A DNA stretch of 64,000 nucleotides from FEN-1139 sp038207155 (GCA_038207155.1 JBBRAB010000022.1:9434-73433); one strand, 5' to 3'. Counted from the first letter of the stretch, positions 8,826 to 17,827 are shown. A program made the numbers and translations. The notes: generated by a model from the letters alone, not told the origin.

Positions 8826-10016
8826 ATGGACCTGCCTTCCGAGCCCGTACTGCGTACCCTTCTGCGCCGCACCGCGGCACTGCGACAGCGACTGCTGACG
8901 GAGCTCGGACAGCGTCCACTCGTGCTTCCCGACGCGCGCTCGTTTCCGGATCCGTATCTTGCCGACGCGCCGACCCTGCTGACGCTCGTGCGTCGTATGC
9001 AGCAGCACGCCGGCATGTCCGACATTCCCCTGTCGGTAGGCATTGTCGCGGGTGGAGGCGCAGCGCCGTCTGACTGTGGAAGCTGCGGACCAAGCGGTGG
9101 CAGTTGCGGTACGAGCGCGTCCGAGGCCCCGGCGTCACCACAGGCTGAAAAAAAACCAGGCTGCGACGGCAAAGGCGGCTGCGGTGGTGGCTGCCATGAC
9201 GACGAGCCCATGGCTGACGAGGCCGGCTGCTGCGGTGGCGGCTGTCACGACGCGAGCGAACCGAAGGCGACTAGCGGCGGATGCTGCAGCTCGGTGAGCG
9301 AGCCTGTCGAGGAACCCGAGGGGCCTACGCCGCGACTCGTGGACCTGGGAGAAGGTTGGCGATTGCAGGTTCCCGAGGGGGAATTGCGACACGATGTCGC
9401 GCTCACGACCAACCTCGCGCGTTCGCTCGGCTACGTGTTTTTGCTGGAGACGCGCTCAGCGCGGCAGCCTTTGGAAGAGCCGATCGACGTCACCGCAGAC
9501 ATCGCCAGCTGCCTGCTCGGCTTTGGCTCGCTGATGCTCGCGGGTAGCTACATTTACGCCAAGAGCTGCGGTGGACCATCGATCCGTCGCGTGACCGCGC
9601 TTGGGCCGATTGAGCTCGCCTTCGTGACGGTTCTCGTCGCTTCCACGGAAGGGCATTCGCTTAGTGCACTGCGAAAGCACCTCGGGCCCACCCAGAGCAG
9701 CGCCGTCGATGAGGCCGAGGCCTGGCTCAAGCGACGACCCAAGCTCGTGGCGGCCTTCCGCGATGAGCCGGGTCAGCTCGCCGCAGGCACCATGTCGCTC
9801 GAAGCCGAGCGTGTGAGTCTCTGGTCGCGCTGGTTCGGTACTAGCAGCGCCGTGAAGCCGAAGTCGGACGATGTCGAGGAAGGCCTCGCCAACCTGGAGG
9901 CCATGCTCGCCGAGGCCCCCCTCTCCCGTCGGCCGCGTGGCGCTCGCGGCGCGTCTGCGAAGGATGACCTGAGGGCTCTGGTCGACGAAACGTTCGACGA
10001 GGGCGCGCTTCAGTAG
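8826..10016 (+). CDS. unknown protein with Cys/Gly-rich central segment
   Basis: 396-aa protein that I do not recognise. Residues 1-75 look helical (many Leu/Arg). Residues about 76-160 are a low-complexity stretch with clustered cysteines and histidines (CGSCGPSGGSCG, CDGKGGCGGGCHDD, CCGGGCHD, GGCCSS) that could bind metal. Residues about 165-290 form an ordered-looking domain containing two weak hydrophobic segments. The C-terminus is Arg/Glu-rich. There is no signal peptide, so it is probably cytoplasmic. It lies 124 bp after ydiJ and 183 bp before the next gene, so it seems to be transcribed alone. A TAGGCT hexamer 8 nt before the ATG and the lack of a ribosome site suggest a leaderless mRNA. 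Confidence 0.85.
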   Translation: MDLPSEPVLRTLLRRTAALRQRLLTELGQRPLVLPDARSFPDPYLADAPTLLTLVRRMQQHAGMSDIPLSVGIVAGGGAAPSDCGSCGPSGGSCGTSASEAPASPQAEKKPGCDGKGGCGGGCHDDEPMADEAGCCGGGCHDASEPKATSGGCCSSVSEPVEEPEGPTPRLVDLGEGWRLQVPEGELRHDVALTTNLARSLGYVFLLETRSARQPLEEPIDVTADIASCLLGFGSLMLAGSYIYAKSCGGPSIRRVTALGPIELAFVTVLVASTEGHSLSALRKHLGPTQSSAVDEAEAWLKRRPKLVAAFRDEPGQLAAGTMSLEAERVSLWSRWFGTSSAVKPKSDDVEEGLANLEAMLAEAPLSRRPRGARGASAKDDLRALVDETFDEGALQ

Positions 10017-10181
10017 CCGCAGACAGCTGCGGCACAGCCTAGACCCCGTCGTTGAGTTCGGCTGGGTGGCGGAGCTTGGAGGGGTTTCCGCTAGGCGCGC
10101 CCTGACTCCGCTCGTTGAGCCCCGCGAGGAAAAGGGCGCTCGACTGCCACCGAGATTGCCCCAGCCCAAGGCATTTCACGC

Positions 10182-10187
10182 TAGAGT
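10182..10187 (+). promoter_or_regulatory. candidate -10 element before the DUF4178-like operon
   Basis: TAGAGT within CGCTAGAGTCAGCG ends 12 nt before the ATG at 10200. No ribosome binding site lies between them. The arrangement resembles the one at 8812. Confidence 0.3.
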
Positions 10188-10199
10188 CAGCGTGCCGCC

Positions 10200-11663
10200 A
10201 TGCCCGTTGCCCGCGGAAGTTGTCCAAGCTGCGGAGCGCCCATCGAGTTCGCGCTGGGCTCTTCGCTCGCCAATGTCTGTCGCTTCTGCCGCGCCACGGT
10301 GCTGCGCACCGATCGCGGTCTGCAGAACCTGGGGCGTTGCGCTGACATCGCCAACACGCCCACGCTGATCGCGATTGGCGATCAGGGGACGCTCGCAGGT
10401 CGACCGATCCATGTGCTCGGTCGCGTGCAGCTCGACTGGGGCGCGGGTCCCTGGGATGAGTTTTACGTCGCGTTCGATCATGGCAAATCCTGGGGTTGGC
10501 TTGCCTACGCTCAGGGGCGCTGGCACGTCACGAGTGATGGCGTCACGGGCCCCCTGCCGCCGTTTCAAGGGCTCCAAATCGAGCAGTCCGTGGACCTGGG
10601 TCCGCACGGTATCTTCGTTATTGGGGAGGCGCGCCGCGCCCAGATCAAGAGCCTCGAAGGGGAGGTTCCGGCGGCGACGCCTCCCGGGACCCAGCGCGCC
10701 TATGCCGATTGTTACGGTCCGCAAGGCAGGTTCGCGACGCTCGACTATGGCGACGGCAGCGCCGCGCCCGTCGTTTACGTCGGTTACGTGTTTCCCGAGA
10801 CGCAGCTCGCCGTCACCGAGCGCGGCCCTCGCACTGAGCAGCAGGTTCCCACCGCACAGCTCACCTGCCCCAACTGCGGCGGTATGGTGCCCAAGCTCTC
10901 GGGGGAGCGCGCCGAGCGACTCGGTTGCCCATTCTGCGGCGCCGTGTCCGACATCGCTGAGCGCCGCGTCGTCGCCACGCAGAAACGGCTCCTTCAGACT
11001 CCCGCCATCCCGATCGGCGCCCGGGGCCAGCTGGACGAAGTCGAGTACATCTGCCTCGCCTACGTGAAGCGCAGCTCGCTGTTCTCGGGGGAGCGCTACA
11101 CCTGGGAAGAGTTCCTGCTGTTTGCTCCCGCCACCGGCTACCGCTGGCTGGTCAAGGACCCCGAAACGGGCTGGCTCGCCGCCACCGTCATCTCGCTTGC
11201 CGATCTCGAGCGGGACCAGGCCCCTTCGTTCCTCGGTTACCTCGGACAACGCTTCTCGCGCCGCAATCACAATCAAGCGCGCGTGGACTACGTGATCGGC
11301 GAGATCTACTGGAAGTGTGAGATCGGGGAGACGGTTGACGTCACTGATTACGCCTGCGACCAAAACGTCATTTCACGTGAAATGGTCGATGGCGAGGTGA
11401 ACTACAGCTACTCGGTGCCCGTGGACTGGGAGTCGTTGGCGGAGGCGTTCGGGCTGGAGACCGAGGGACTGCGTCCCGACGCCACGGCAGCGAGCAGCGG
11501 GTTCGGCCCGCTCGGCAAGGTACTGGTCTACGTCATCCTGATCGCAGTGGTCCTGCTCGTCTGCTGCATCTTCAATGCTGGCGGCAGTGGTGGCGGCTCG
11601 GTCGGAGGCTCGCCGGGTGGCGTGAGCTATCGCGGCGGTGGTTCCTACTCGGGCGGCAAGTGA
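10200..11663 (+). CDS. DUF4178-like zinc-ribbon membrane protein
   Basis: 487-aa protein. It begins with a zinc ribbon (CPSC at 8-11, CRFC at 27-30) and has a second ribbon near residue 222 (CPNC...CPFC). Two copies of a WD-rich beta domain of the DUF4178 type surround the second ribbon; look for FYVAFDHGKSWGWLAYAQG and, in the second copy, FLLFAPATGYRWLVKDPETG. A transmembrane helix lies at about 437-455 (VLVYVILIAVVLLVCC), followed by a Gly/Ser/Tyr-rich tail. The stop overlaps the next start (TGATG), so it is translationally coupled to a spermidine-synthase-like gene; I recall DUF4178 genes with such neighbours in other bacteria. The biochemical role is unknown. Confidence 0.88.
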   Translation: MPVARGSCPSCGAPIEFALGSSLANVCRFCRATVLRTDRGLQNLGRCADIANTPTLIAIGDQGTLAGRPIHVLGRVQLDWGAGPWDEFYVAFDHGKSWGWLAYAQGRWHVTSDGVTGPLPPFQGLQIEQSVDLGPHGIFVIGEARRAQIKSLEGEVPAATPPGTQRAYADCYGPQGRFATLDYGDGSAAPVVYVGYVFPETQLAVTERGPRTEQQVPTAQLTCPNCGGMVPKLSGERAERLGCPFCGAVSDIAERRVVATQKRLLQTPAIPIGARGQLDEVEYICLAYVKRSSLFSGERYTWEEFLLFAPATGYRWLVKDPETGWLAATVISLADLERDQAPSFLGYLGQRFSRRNHNQARVDYVIGEIYWKCEIGETVDVTDYACDQNVISREMVDGEVNYSYSVPVDWESLAEAFGLETEGLRPDATAASSGFGPLGKVLVYVILIAVVLLVCCIFNAGGSGGGSVGGSPGGVSYRGGGSYSGGK

Positions 11664-13186
11664 TGCGCGGCGCGACGCGCGCTCCCCCGTACTCCCTAAT
11701 GGCCAGCGCCCGCGTACTGCGCGTGAGCTTCCTCATCTTGGCCCTGCACGAAGTCGCGTTCCGCTGGCCGCAGCTATGGCTCACGGCCGTGCTTGCCCCG
11801 AGCGCGAATCAGGTACTTTACCTCACCCTGCCGTGCTGTCTCGTCGCAGGACTACTCGGTTGGCGTCACCCCCGCTACTTGCTCGAGCGCGAGGGATTGC
11901 TCGGCGCCCTGCTCGGACTCGGCGCGCTAGCGCTCGCCTGGAGTTACGCCCGTTCGGCCCACTTTTTTGCGCTGATCTGGCTCCTTCCGGTGCTCCTGGC
12001 CGCACTCACGCTCGCCAATCTCGGGAGCCACCTGCGACTGCTCGGCGGCACCTCTTCCGAGCACCGACGAGCCCTGCTGCCCAGTGGAGTTCTGCTCTGC
12101 TCGGCGGTCCTGGTGGTCGGCGCACTCTGTGTCTCCCTGCTTGGTCAGCCCCGCAGTGGCTTATGGCTTGGCGGCACGCTCGCCGCGGGCGTCTGGCTGC
12201 CAGAGCTCGGCTCATTGCAGGGGGAGCCCACCTCGCGACGACCCGGACTTGCGCTTCGCGTCAGCAGCCTAATATCGCTGGTTGGCATCGCTGCGCTTGC
12301 CTATAGCGCAAGTGACCTCATGCCCTTCGCCGAGGTCCGTCACAGTGCAGCCCCGCTGGTGGCCCATGCGCAGGGACCACGCGAGAAGGTGACGGTCACC
12401 GCGTCTCAGGGCTACCTCGCGATCTTTGTCGATGATGAGCTGCGGACGACCACACTTGACGCGCGTCGCTACGTTCAATGCCTGGTGCAGCCGGCGCTCG
12501 CGGCTGCCTCGCACCCGACGCGCGCGCTGCTGCTTGGACGCGGTGACGGACTGGTTGAAGCCGAGCTACTGCGCGACCCGCGCATCCAATCGATCGAGAG
12601 TGTTGCGCGCGACGCGGTCCTGCGACAGCTCGCTCGACATCTACCAGCCTATCGCCAGCTGCACCGCGACACGCTCGACGACCGGCGCGTCCACTTCACT
12701 GAGCAGGATCCCGCAGAATGGCTGCTGGAAGAACGAGCTGGTGGTTTTGACGTCATGGTGATCGATTTGCCCGATCCCGGCCAGCCTCGCACAGCCAAAT
12801 ACTACTCACGATATGTGCTCTCGCGAGTCACGAGGCTCCTGCGTCCGGCGGGCGTTCTCGCGATTCAGGGAACGTCGCCACGCCGCTCACCACAAACCTT
12901 TGCAACGCTCGGAAAAACCCTCACCGCTGCAGGATTTGAAGCGCTGCCGCTGCGCGTACCGCTGCTCGCCCTGGGCGAGTGGGGACTCTGGCTCGCCACG
13001 GTTCAGCCGGCGGCACCGCCCTCGCCTCTGCCACACCTACCGGCGGGGTTCCCTCGCTCCAACTGGGCAGAGCTCAGCTACCTGCCGCGAGATACCTTGC
13101 CGGAAGTTGGATTTTCGCCGAGAGTCAGTACCCTGCACGATGCGGTGATTTTGCATCGTTTCGAGCATGAGGAGCATCGTCAGTGA
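11663..13186 (+). CDS. membrane-anchored spermidine synthase-like protein
   Basis: 507-aa protein. The N-terminal ~230 residues contain about six or seven hydrophobic helices (for example VSFLILALHEVAF and LGALALAW). The C-terminal ~270 residues are a Rossmann-type aminopropyltransferase/methyltransferase fold. The nucleotide-loop position reads LLLGRGDGLVEAEL and the acidic motif reads VIDLPDPGQPRTAKYY, as in spermidine synthases (GGGDG and DxxDP). The usual acidic residue ending strand 2 is altered to SIESV. ATG at 11663 overlaps the upstream stop by one base; GTG at 11660 is also possible. The 3' end overlaps the next gene by 4 bp. It could make or modify polyamines at the membrane, but the substrate is not evident. 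Confidence 0.88.
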   Translation: MRGATRAPPYSLMASARVLRVSFLILALHEVAFRWPQLWLTAVLAPSANQVLYLTLPCCLVAGLLGWRHPRYLLEREGLLGALLGLGALALAWSYARSAHFFALIWLLPVLLAALTLANLGSHLRLLGGTSSEHRRALLPSGVLLCSAVLVVGALCVSLLGQPRSGLWLGGTLAAGVWLPELGSLQGEPTSRRPGLALRVSSLISLVGIAALAYSASDLMPFAEVRHSAAPLVAHAQGPREKVTVTASQGYLAIFVDDELRTTTLDARRYVQCLVQPALAAASHPTRALLLGRGDGLVEAELLRDPRIQSIESVARDAVLRQLARHLPAYRQLHRDTLDDRRVHFTEQDPAEWLLEERAGGFDVMVIDLPDPGQPRTAKYYSRYVLSRVTRLLRPAGVLAIQGTSPRRSPQTFATLGKTLTAAGFEALPLRVPLLALGEWGLWLATVQPAAPPSPLPHLPAGFPRSNWAELSYLPRDTLPEVGFSPRVSTLHDAVILHRFEHEEHRQ

Positions 13187-14070
13187 CTAACCTAGGCCCG
13201 CTCCGCTCGCTTGCCGCGCTGGGTACCCTCGCGCTGCTCGGCTGCACGGCGGTCGACGCGGGCTCGCCGAAAGGCGGGTGTCTTGCGCGGGCCGCACAGC
13301 CCAGCACGAGTCCGGCAGTCTCACCTAAGCAGCCCGTACCGACGGAGCCGGCCCCCGTTGCTCCGCTCGCGACCTCCTCGGAGCCAAGCGCGGCTGAAAC
13401 CAGCGCAGTGACGCCCACTTCGGATTGTCACTGGGTGGTCGTCGGAGATTCGCTCACCGATCCACGCTCGCACGGGGGAGGTTACGTCACTCAAGCCGCC
13501 AGCACTTGCGGTTGCCGGGTAACGAACCTGGCTCGCGGTGGCTTCATGGTCAATCAGATGCGCAGGCGCATCGAGCGCGAGATCGCCAACGGGCTCGGCG
13601 GATTCTCGCACTTGATCGTTTTTGGTGGAGTCAACGATCTGTACAGTGATGAGACTGCGGGACGCACGCCGGCGAAGATCGAGCGCGATCTTGAGGCGAT
13701 CTACCGGCTTGGCCGCGAACGTCACGCGAGCGTTGTCGCGATCACCGTGGCGCCTTGGGGTGGCTTTCAACCGTGGTACACACCTAAGCGCGGACGCGAT
13801 ATGAGCGAGCTCAACAGCTGGCTACTGGCGGCGCCCGCACGAGGAATCACGGACGTCACCCTCGACTCGACCCCGCTGCTGTCCTGTGGTGACCGTGCGC
13901 GCCTCTGTGACAAGCTCACTGCGCCGTTCCGCGACGGGATTCACTTCGGTCCCCCCGGGCATGCTGCCCTTGGCCACGCGCTCGCGGCCAGCCTCTGCGC
14001 CGACCGGTCGACGCCAACGGGACCGTCACCGAGCCCAACGCAGCAGGAGCAACCCGCCGCGACCCCGTAA
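13183..14070 (+). CDS. SGNH/GDSL-type hydrolase lipoprotein
   Basis: 295-aa secreted esterase-like protein. The signal peptide ends in a lipobox (LALLGC). A Ser/Pro/Ala linker follows, then the hydrolase domain. Block I is VVVGDSLTD with nucleophile Ser90, block III is GGVNDLY with Asn151, and block V is DGIHFGPPGH with Asp251 and His254, so the catalytic triad and oxyanion residues are intact. GTG at 13183 overlaps the upstream stop (GTGA), making it the third gene of the DUF4178/aminopropyltransferase unit. Substrates of the family include acyl esters and O-acetyl groups on glycans. The C-terminal 20 residues are Pro/Gln/Ser-rich. Confidence 0.9.
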   Translation: MTNLGPLRSLAALGTLALLGCTAVDAGSPKGGCLARAAQPSTSPAVSPKQPVPTEPAPVAPLATSSEPSAAETSAVTPTSDCHWVVVGDSLTDPRSHGGGYVTQAASTCGCRVTNLARGGFMVNQMRRRIEREIANGLGGFSHLIVFGGVNDLYSDETAGRTPAKIERDLEAIYRLGRERHASVVAITVAPWGGFQPWYTPKRGRDMSELNSWLLAAPARGITDVTLDSTPLLSCGDRARLCDKLTAPFRDGIHFGPPGHAALGHALAASLCADRSTPTGPSPSPTQQEQPAATP

Positions 14071-14227
14071 GCTGAGCTCAGCCCGACAACGCCGCGCTCC
14101 AGGACCCAACGAAGCAGGCTGTCCGCGTGTCGGTTCGCGGCTCTCGGCCGTGATTTTGCCGCGACGATGGTTCAAAGGACGTCTGGGGGTGGGATTCAAA
14201 CTCGATTTGGGGTAGTTCTCGCGTGGC

Positions 14228-14932
14228 ATGGAATCCAAGGTCAGTTCGCCCGAGTCGCCCGCCTCCCCCCCGGAGGGAGCATCGACGCCGAGTTCGGGAC
14301 AGCCCGAGGCCGGCGGTGGACGCCGTAATCCGCGACGACGCGCGCAGCGCGCGCGGGTGGAAGAGCCGCTGGTTATCATCGGCGGCCGAACGCTGCTCGG
14401 TGTATTGGCGATCCTTCCCGCGTTGTTGCCCTACACCGTGTTCAAGACTCTCAAGTCCCCCGAGCCCGCCAAGACCGATTTGCGGCAGTGGCACGCTGGC
14501 GGGCGCACGCGACTGAGGCTCACCATCGTAGCGGTGGATTCGCAGCGACTCGCGTGCGCGTCCAATGACACTTATTCAGGACTGCGATGTGAGTTCAAGC
14601 AGGACGGGACATTGTTTCCCCCACCTGCAGACGCACCCATCGACGATAACAAGCGCAGCGTCATTCAGCCCTACCGAACCTATCCCGACAATCAACTCGT
14701 GCTGGTGGCTGGTGTTTGGGCAACCCCCAAGATCGCAACGCGACTCCACTCAGAGCCGTTCGTTGGGCTCCCCGACAACAAGCAGGCGCGTTTCGTCGCC
14801 GACTGCGACGTGGAGTTCGTCGCGGACGTGCAGAATCCAAAACTGCGTTGGAATCCGACCTCGGGTTGGATGACGGACACCAAGGCCGTGGTCGGGCGAG
14901 CTCAGGACTGTTTTGTCGGGAACACCGACTAA
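14228..14932 (+). CDS. unknown single-pass membrane protein
   Basis: 234-aa protein not recognised as a named family. Residues 1-45 are Ser/Pro/Arg-rich and probably cytoplasmic. A hydrophobic segment at about 48-68 (RTLLGVLAILPALLPYTVF) would span the membrane. The remaining 165 residues look like an exported beta-rich domain with four cysteines (Cys at CASN, CEF, CDVEF, CFVG). No clear ribosome site precedes the ATG, and a TAGTTC sits 10 nt upstream. It is followed within 37 bp by the convergent TetR gene. Confidence 0.75.
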   Translation: MESKVSSPESPASPPEGASTPSSGQPEAGGGRRNPRRRAQRARVEEPLVIIGGRTLLGVLAILPALLPYTVFKTLKSPEPAKTDLRQWHAGGRTRLRLTIVAVDSQRLACASNDTYSGLRCEFKQDGTLFPPPADAPIDDNKRSVIQPYRTYPDNQLVLVAGVWATPKIATRLHSEPFVGLPDNKQARFVADCDVEFVADVQNPKLRWNPTSGWMTDTKAVVGRAQDCFVGNTD

Positions 14933-14968
14933 CTCCAGCTGAGCCCGCAAAACCTGGGTGAGCGAAAG

Positions 14969-15637
14969 CTAGCGACGCAGCGCGCGCATCAGCAGGTCAA
15001 TCGTCCCTCGCACGAGTTGTCCCCCCTCGAAGGGCGTCGCGGGAAGGCCCGTGACGGCGTGCCATGCGGCGGGATCCAACTGCGGGGCAGGCGTGGTCGT
15101 CTGCTCCGCTGATTTCGCCTGCAACAGCGAAGCCCCGAGGATTGCGCTCCACAGCTGCATGATGGTCATGCGAGTATCAAGCTCGGGACGGATCGAGCCA
15201 TCAGCTTTTCCGACCTCAACGGCGCTCGCTGCGACCTTGAGTACACGCATCGCGCTGTCGCCATAGCGCTGAGCCGCTTCTCCCTGCGCCGACAGCTCGT
15301 AGTCCGGCGAGATCCAGCACGAAGCGAGGCGAAATCGCATGCCGTCGTCGTAGGCGTACGCCGCATAGGATTCGAGCAAGCGTGCCACCCGATCGAGTCC
15401 GCTCCCTTCGACGGAAGCAGACTCCATTCGACGGACCAGATCCTCCATCGCTTTGGCGGCCAGCGTTAGATAAAGCTCGTCTTTGCTCGTGAAGTACAGG
15501 TACAGAGCCCCCTTGCTCACCCCCGCCTTTCGCGCGACATCGTCCATGGTCGCCATCGTCACCCCGCGCGCGGCAAACACCTGCTCCGCGGCCTGGACGA
15601 TTCGCTCTCGTCGGTCGACCTTCTCCTCTCGCTGCAT
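14969..15637 (-). CDS. TetR/AcrR family transcriptional regulator
   Basis: 222-aa one-component regulator. The N-terminal helix-turn-helix (residues about 10-57) contains MDDVARKAGVSKGALYLYF, the classical TetR DNA-recognition segment. The remaining alpha-helical part would bind a small ligand and dimerise. The ATG at 15637 is preceded by GGGGAG at a good distance. It is divergent from pgpA across a 322-bp gap, so the likely target is its own promoter and perhaps that of pgpA; no operator palindrome could be assigned confidently. Confidence 0.92.
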   Translation of the reverse strand: MQREEKVDRRERIVQAAEQVFAARGVTMATMDDVARKAGVSKGALYLYFTSKDELYLTLAAKAMEDLVRRMESASVEGSGLDRVARLLESYAAYAYDDGMRFRLASCWISPDYELSAQGEAAQRYGDSAMRVLKVAASAVEVGKADGSIRPELDTRMTIMQLWSAILGASLLQAKSAEQTTTPAPQLDPAAWHAVTGLPATPFEGGQLVRGTIDLLMRALRR

Positions 15638-15959
15638 CAGTGGCTCCCCTCGTAGACCGGTGAGTATCTCCTATTTCGGAGCCAACTGACTAGGGGGAAT
15701 GCACCTCGGGCCTGGGCATCCCAACAAATGCGGTCCCATTGCAGGGGATGGCGCCAGCAAAACTTGAAAAAACGGAGCATTGGGTCGGCACGCTCCGCCT
15801 CGCGCGCAATCCCTGTTTCCGGCAAGTCGGGATTAAACGCCGCTCGCAACGATTTGTTCGCGACTTACGGGGGCTTGCCACCCGTACATGCAGGGGCGTC
15901 ACGTGATCGTTCATTCATCTCAGCCGGCGAAGGTGTCGGATGCTAAAGAGCGTCGCCCC
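15638..15959. other. 322-bp intergenic region between the divergent TetR and pgpA genes
   Basis: This stretch is less GC-rich than its flanks, with A-rich patches near 15760-15775. It must hold the promoters of both genes. A 70-codon frame on the minus strand (15637-15849) ends in a one-base overlap with the TetR start, but has no recognisable domain or ribosome site. I do not call it a gene. A short ACCGGT palindrome occurs near 15656. Confidence 0.4.
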
Positions 15960-16439
15960 ATGACTTCCCCTGCTTTTCGCCGGCACGTCCTGGCCCACTG
16001 GTTCGGCTGCGGTCTGTTCCCGAAAGCGCCCGGCACGGTGGGCTCGCTCGGTGCCATACCGCTTCACATGGCCTGCCTGCTGCTTCCGGGCTGGCTTCAC
16101 GCGGTCGTGGTCGTGCTGGTGACGCTTGCGGGGCTCCCCATCGCTGGCGCCGCGGCGCGCGCCGCCGGCGAGGATGACCCCGCCGCAGTCGTGATCGACG
16201 AAGTCGCGGGTACGCTGATCGCGCTCGGCATAGTGCGCGGTCTCGGCGCTGGACCGGCCCTGGTCGCCTTCGTGGGCTTCCGGTTCTTCGATATCGTCAA
16301 GCCTGGGGTGATCGACCGCTCGCAGCGCCTTGGCAAGCGGTCACTCGGGCTTGGAATCATGGCGGACGATGTCCTGGCTGGTCTCGCCGCCGGCTCGCTT
16401 ACCCTGGCGCTGACTCTCGCTCGGCGCTTGTGGCACTGA
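15960..16439 (+). CDS. pgpA: phosphatidylglycerophosphatase A
   Basis: Inner-membrane lipid phosphatase that dephosphorylates phosphatidylglycerophosphate to phosphatidylglycerol. The family signature GLFPKAPGTVGSL is near the N-terminus, the acidic motif AAVVIDEVAG is central, and FRFFDIVKPGVIDRSQRL with MADDVLAG completes the conserved set. Four hydrophobic segments fit the family. At 159 aa the length is normal. The ATG at 15960 is chosen over the longer frame from 15888 because AAAGAG lies 9 nt upstream and the protein then starts like its homologues. Confidence 0.93.
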   Translation: MTSPAFRRHVLAHWFGCGLFPKAPGTVGSLGAIPLHMACLLLPGWLHAVVVVLVTLAGLPIAGAAARAAGEDDPAAVVIDEVAGTLIALGIVRGLGAGPALVAFVGFRFFDIVKPGVIDRSQRLGKRSLGLGIMADDVLAGLAAGSLTLALTLARRLWH

Positions 16440-16480
16440 GCGCTCAGAGCGCGCCAGGGTCGCGGGCTCGACACCCGAAC

Positions 16481-17827
16481 TTATTGTGCGACCGGAACCT
16501 TGCTCGCAGCTGCGGGGGGCAACGTCTTACGGGCCAGTGCCGGGCGCGCCGCTGCGGGTTTCGGCGTCGGTTGAGCTGCTGAAGGCTCGGGCGCAGCCGG
16601 GCTCGGCGCCTCAGCCGCGGGGGCCTTGGCGGCGGGTTTCGGCTGCGGCTCAAAATGCGGAGGCTTGGCTTTGACAGCGTCCTTGGCGCCAGGTCCTAGC
16701 GTGGTCCCGCACAGGGTGTTGCAGCGGATATCATGGGGGCGACAACCACAATTCCCCTTCTCAGCTTTCTGCGCCATCGCCTCGCGCACCTGCTCGCGGG
16801 TGAACGTCGCGATGCGCTCAACCTTGTCGAAGCTCCACTTGTCTTTGCGCTGCTTGGGCGTGCGGGGATCGGTCTTGTCACCGTCCGGCTCCGCGCAGCA
16901 ACGGAAGCTCAAAAAGTAGTAATAAAACCCCTCATCGTGGGTGTAGATCTTTGGGCGACACTGATTGCGAACACCCTTGTACCAAGGACCGCCGGTGTGA
17001 ACACTGTCGAACTTGCCCCGAAAATCCGAGCTGTAGGTTTCACTGGCGACGACCTCATCGGCATTGCCGACGGTATCGTGGACCCCGTAGTCGCTGACAC
17101 AACCAAGCGAGCCGCTTCGCACTCCCTTCCACAGTCGCGCGAGTTCGTCCGGATCGCGTCGCGCGACCTTGATCATGTCAGGCGAGTCCCACATGATGTC
17201 GCCGTGGCAGGTATTGGTGTCACGCACAAAACCGTAAGGAAATGGCTTCAATTCTGGCCCTTCGCAAGCCATCGTCCATTCTGACTCGGTGCACAACCGC
17301 TTGCCCACCGCGCCGCACTTCACCTCGGCCTGGTGAAAGCGATTCATTACCTCGGGGCGCTCACCAGCACGGTTAGGCCACTCGTACTTGTCGATGCAGT
17401 AACGCTTTTTCTGATGCTGTCCGACACACTTGGCCTTGGGGGCGAATCGCTCGCAAACGGTCTTTTTGTTGGACTCGTCGTACCAGCTCTTCTCACACTC
17501 GTGATCGACGTCCGTGCAATAGTCACCGTCGATCAGCTGCATTCCTGATGGGCAGCTCGTCGGTCCCTCGCCAGCACCGTCCGAATGCTCCGTCGGCTTG
17601 GGAGCGGCTGCGGGGGGAGGCGCACGCCGAGCCGATGCGGCTGGCGCGAGCGGGCGCGGTGCCGCGGGGCTCGGCGCCGCCACGCGCTTGAGCGTGGGTG
17701 GCGGCGCGCCGGGCGCGGGCCTCGGGGCGGCAGCCTCGGCTTTGGAGATGCACCGCGAGCCTGAGGCACAGGCCAATAGCGCTGCGAAAACCAAGGTTGA
17801 CGTGAGAGCAGTCCGGGCGAGCTTCAT
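16481..17827 (-). CDS. SUMF1/formylglycine-generating-enzyme-like lipoprotein
   Basis: 448-aa lipoprotein with lipobox LLAC at about residue 19. A Pro/Ala-rich linker follows, then a sulfatase-modifying-factor (FGE-sulfatase) fold at about 95-330. Features typical of the fold are CPSGMQLIDGDYCTDVDH, the RLCTESEWTMACEG stretch, the YGVHDTVGNADEVV turn and a final SFRCC. The C-terminal 110 residues are Pro/Ala/Lys-rich. Most bacterial SUMF1-like lipoproteins lack proven formylglycine activity and may be structural or ligand-binding, so no enzymatic role is claimed. It lies 41 bp from the convergent pgpA. Confidence 0.85.
   Translation of the reverse strand: MKLARTALTSTLVFAALLACASGSRCISKAEAAAPRPAPGAPPPTLKRVAAPSPAAPRPLAPAASARRAPPPAAAPKPTEHSDGAGEGPTSCPSGMQLIDGDYCTDVDHECEKSWYDESNKKTVCERFAPKAKCVGQHQKKRYCIDKYEWPNRAGERPEVMNRFHQAEVKCGAVGKRLCTESEWTMACEGPELKPFPYGFVRDTNTCHGDIMWDSPDMIKVARRDPDELARLWKGVRSGSLGCVSDYGVHDTVGNADEVVASETYSSDFRGKFDSVHTGGPWYKGVRNQCRPKIYTHDEGFYYYFLSFRCCAEPDGDKTDPRTPKQRKDKWSFDKVERIATFTREQVREAMAQKAEKGNCGCRPHDIRCNTLCGTTLGPGAKDAVKAKPPHFEPQPKPAAKAPAAEAPSPAAPEPSAAQPTPKPAAARPALARKTLPPAAASKVPVAQ

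Noticed and set aside
10176..11363. 395-codon open frame on the minus strand
   Set aside because: It is the mirror of the DUF4178-like gene in GC-rich DNA. The sense frame has zinc ribbons, a transmembrane helix and coupling to the next gene; the antisense product has no domain or signal.
14188..14204. Sequence resembling a tRNA T-arm on the minus strand (GTTTGAATCCC)
   Set aside because: The flanking bases do not pair into a T stem, and no acceptor or anticodon arm can be drawn around it.
15637..15849. 70-codon minus-strand frame ending in a one-base overlap with the TetR start
   Set aside because: The coupling is attractive, but the product has no known domain, no ribosome site is visible, and the DNA is less GC-rich at third positions than true genes here.
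16481..17827. Assigning true formylglycine-generating activity to the SUMF1-like lipoprotein
   Set aside because: No sulfatase gene is in the window and the active-site cysteine pair could not be aligned with confidence, so only the fold is reported.
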